Assembly (NCBI RefSeq): GCF_964340395.1 | Contig: NC_135563.1 | Location: forward strand, 13,547,151-13,611,150 | Source of the DNA: Glandiceps talaboti | Taxonomy: Eukaryota; Hemichordata; Enteropneusta; Spengelidae | Direction of reading: 5' to 3' | DNA length: 64,000 bases | Shown: in pieces, positions 61,386-64,000 of the stretch | Layout: every line of letters begins with the position of its first letter | How positions within the stretch are numbered: position 1 is the first letter of the stretch | The notes under the pieces: generated by a model | Database searches by the model: none | What the model was told of the DNA's origin: nothing | Seen by the model: the letters and a program-made list of their open reading frames with translations, nothing else | Made by a program: the position numbers and the translations under genes

Positions 61386-61735
61386 TGATTCATACATACA
61401 TACATACATACATACATACATACATACATACATACATACATACATACATACATACATACATACATACATACATACATACATACATACATTCATATATACA
61501 TACATACATACATACATACATACATACATACATACATACTGATACATACATACATACATGCATACATACATACATACATACATACATACATACATACATA
61601 CATACATTCATTCATTCATTCATACATTCATTTGCTCATTCATTCATTCATCCATCCATTCATTCATTCATTCATTCATTCATTCATTCATTCATTCATT
61701 CATTCATTCATCCATTCATTCATTCATGCATACAG
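61386..61735. repeat. (TACA)n then (ATTC)n microsatellite
   Basis: About 220 bp of TACA tetramers with a few TTCATATA and TGATACA breaks, followed by about 125 bp of ATTC tetramers. Confidence 0.97.
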
Positions 61736-62477
61736 TCACACATACATTCATTCATACATTTATTGATCCATTGATCAAATATGTACTATATAACCATCCT
61801 TGTAAGGTATGTGTTCAATAGAACTTCTGCCCTTTCAAAGTGTTAAATCTTAAATATTTGATTGAAAAAACAGGAAGACAATTTGACATTGTTTGTAATG
61901 ACAAACACAAATGTGTAAGATGACATTAAAGAAGCAGGAAATGTCCAACACAATAAAGATTACAACAATAAAACATTCAAAGATATGCCGATTGTTGATT
62001 GTCAACAGGAAATGCCCTGAAACCACAACTAAAGTTTAATCTAATGTGAATATGAAACAACTTCAATTGTGCTTTCTGTTCACTTTACTCGTAACCGTAT
62101 GATGTAATATGTTTGAAGTTGGAGAACTGAGTCATTTTGGCATGTTGAAACCTGACTATACTGACATTTAATCCTTAGCTGACACTGTAGTTTTTGTGTC
62201 TCTAGATTCCACTCATACAAAGCTCAAAGAATGTGTCTATTGTAGAAGTACAATGAAATACTTTAATGATGCAACTCACATACAGAAATCTTCAAGCTAA
62301 ATTATCAATGACCACCTTTCTTTCTTCAATTCTTTCTCGGTTTTAAATATTGTCTAAAGCTACCAAGACAGCAATCTTGCAAAATAAGCAGTGAACTTTG
62401 CAGACTGCATTATCAGACAAGACCTTTTTATATGTCATATTTTTATATTTTGTATCCATATACAGTTAGGATCATAT

Positions 62478-62479
62478 AT

Positions 62480-62565
<86 letters not shown>

Positions 62566-62649
62566 AGAGACACAGACACACACACAAAGACACAGACACA
62601 CACTCGCGTGCACACGCACACACACAGACACACACACATACACACACAG

Positions 62650-62695
<46 letters not shown>
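62478..62695. repeat. (CA)n microsatellite, interrupted
   Basis: About 218 bp of CA with GAGAGA and ACAGAC interruptions at 62563–62650. Confidence 0.97.
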
Positions 62696-63267
62696 CTACA
62701 GGGTTTTCAATAATCAATATGATACTATCTATTCAAAGAGTCTATCAAAATGGGGAAAACAAGTTAAATTTCAAATTTAAGAGATGATGATGTTGGTAAA
62801 AGTCATGAGAGCCTTCTAGTTTTAATACTGAACTGCTCACAATGTGCGGTCTTTAAACTGGTGCTTTACTTATAAGTATTGTGTGTGAATTGAGTATGCA
62901 GCCCTAGGAATTACTAGAGTTCATTTTAAATAATGTCTGATACTGCTTTGTGAATCCTTACAACATTTGGAGACTACATGACCTGAAGACTCTAAAGTGG
63001 ATAGGTACTCAGTTCACAAAGAGATCATATTCAGCAATTTTATGCAGAAAATGTCTAGACTGTGTGATCTGCAGGCTGATACGAGGGTCAGATCATTTTC
63101 CATGGTCACAAGCCTGATTTGCTTGTTAAATTACAAATAGTGCGAACATCTGACAGTACATGCAAGTATGTTAATTGACATGCATCTTGTCACTTCTAAT
63201 TGACGTCATTCTCATGTTCAAGAGTCTATTACTCTATCGTAATGTTTGAGTACAAATTTGATTCACT

Positions 63268-63602
63268 GAATTATACCATGCACAAGCCAGGCTCAACACA
63301 AAATATGGAATATACACTCTGGTCATTCTACGTCACAACAACGCACATCTACGTCACTGGTTCTGCTGTGCTCAAAATATGAGTCAAAATGTTCAAAATT
63401 GCCATTACTCTCCCAATACTCTTTGATATTATTACTGGCACTGGTATAATTATATTATTCCCCAATATTTTTCTTCAGTCAGCTGGAAAATACTCATGAC
63501 CTAAGGGTTGTCACTATTCGTCTAGTGATCTGTAGTGACAAGGGCCCCTTAAGTCACTCGTATTTTCCTTAGCTGAACATAGAAAAATATTGGGGAATAT
63601 TA
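63268..63602 (-). repeat. Composite fold-back repeat, copy B (inverted)
   Basis: Starts ATTATACCATGCACAAGCC, passes through TCACTGGTTCTGCTGTGCTC and TTTGATATTATTACTGGCAC, and ends in the CCCCAATATT fold-back. It is colinear with the reverse complement of 60110–60462. Confidence 0.8.
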
Positions 63603-63884
63603 TGTCAATTCAAAGACACACTGTGCAAGGGAAAGTTATATTTGTGATTACCATATTCTATCATACCTTCATTATCACATCAATGTTTGAAATATGATTT
63701 TCATAATTAATTTTTTTAAATGGTCATTGATTTAATCATATATTTATTTGTGACTTGAAGAATAAACAACTGCCATATTTTGTGAATCTAGCATAAAGTA
63801 CAGTACACATGGTGTTGCTTTAGGAGGTAGGCTGTATGTCTTGGAAATAGATAAAATGCAGTTTCTTGTTAAAATTTTCACTTT

Positions 63885-64000
63885 TAATAATAATAATAAC
63901 ACTAATCTTTATTTATACTGGATAGTTCTTTAAGTATATAAACACATCTCCCAAGAAGTTCAGCGAGGGCCATCCCTCATGGGTTCAGTGTTAGTGCAGG
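63885..64000. repeat. Start of a dispersed repeat cut by the window edge
   Basis: AATAATAATAATAACACTAATCTTTATTTATACTGG is followed by GGCCATCCCTCATGGGTTCA. The AT-rich head and this downstream box look like the opening of an interspersed repeat; its extent is unknown. Confidence 0.3.

Larger units (their letters stand above)
59522..64000 (-). other. BIN3: BIN3 5' intron, no exon recognised
   Basis: The intron upstream of the exon at 59326–59521 runs to the right edge. It contains two inverted copies of a composite repeat, ATGT/ATTC and CA microsatellites, and the start of another repeat at about 63885. The N-terminal BIN3 exon was not found. Confidence 0.5.

Noticed and set aside
62310-62345. 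Candidate N-terminal BIN3 exon (KTEKELKKER on the minus strand)
   Set aside because: No acceptor upstream and no match to the conserved BIN3 N-terminus.
62391-62780. HTHTHT and CVCVCV open frames
   Set aside because: Translation of a (CA)n microsatellite on both strands.

Overview
The window is eukaryotic nuclear DNA, almost certainly from a marine invertebrate animal. Exons are short, split by phase-matched GT–AG introns and embedded in AT-rich sequence full of microsatellites, minisatellites, fold-back MITEs and SINE-like repeats. There are no bacterial-type operons. Two genes are recognisably FHIP2 (FAM160B) and BIN3, which are linked on human 8p21.3. A third resembles vertebrate TOPAZ1. 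This fits a bilaterian, possibly an invertebrate deuterostome such as a hemichordate or cephalochordate, but I cannot fix the phylum from sequence alone.

Layout. (1) 1–21190, minus strand: 15 coding exons of a large TOPAZ1-like gene. It starts at 21190 and runs off the left edge, giving 2272 codons in the window. One 3.5-kb exon is mostly disordered and repetitive and includes about 27 copies of a 13-residue repeat. (2) 21191–21749: a 559-bp head-to-head gap, a probable shared promoter. (3) 21750–33879, plus strand: a complete 15-exon FHIP2-type gene encoding 907 aa, with a long acidic insert relative to vertebrate proteins. (4) 33880–43109: tail-to-tail intergenic DNA with two minisatellites, (GA)n, (CA)n and no recognised gene. 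(5) 43110 to the right edge, minus strand: the last four recognised coding exons of a BIN3-type BAR-domain gene. Its 5' exons were not found and probably lie beyond 64000. Its introns hold a 41-bp satellite array, a TA-flanked MITE whose empty paralogous site lies 5 kb away, very long ATGT/TGAA/CA microsatellites, and two copies of one composite repeat in inverted orientation.

The genes are not a pathway. TOPAZ1 is a germ-cell factor, FHIP2 belongs to the FTS–Hook–FHIP dynein adaptor complex, and BIN3 is a BAR-domain membrane/actin regulator. The strongest unusual signals are the in-frame 39-bp minisatellite and a duplicated pair of phase-1 exons in the TOPAZ1-like gene, the hAT-like element with a near-perfect target-site repeat, the 1.6-kb TIR element carrying decayed coding sequence, and the MITE with a paralogous empty site. 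All exon boundaries were read by eye from splice signals, phase continuity and recalled family similarity; no database search was run.
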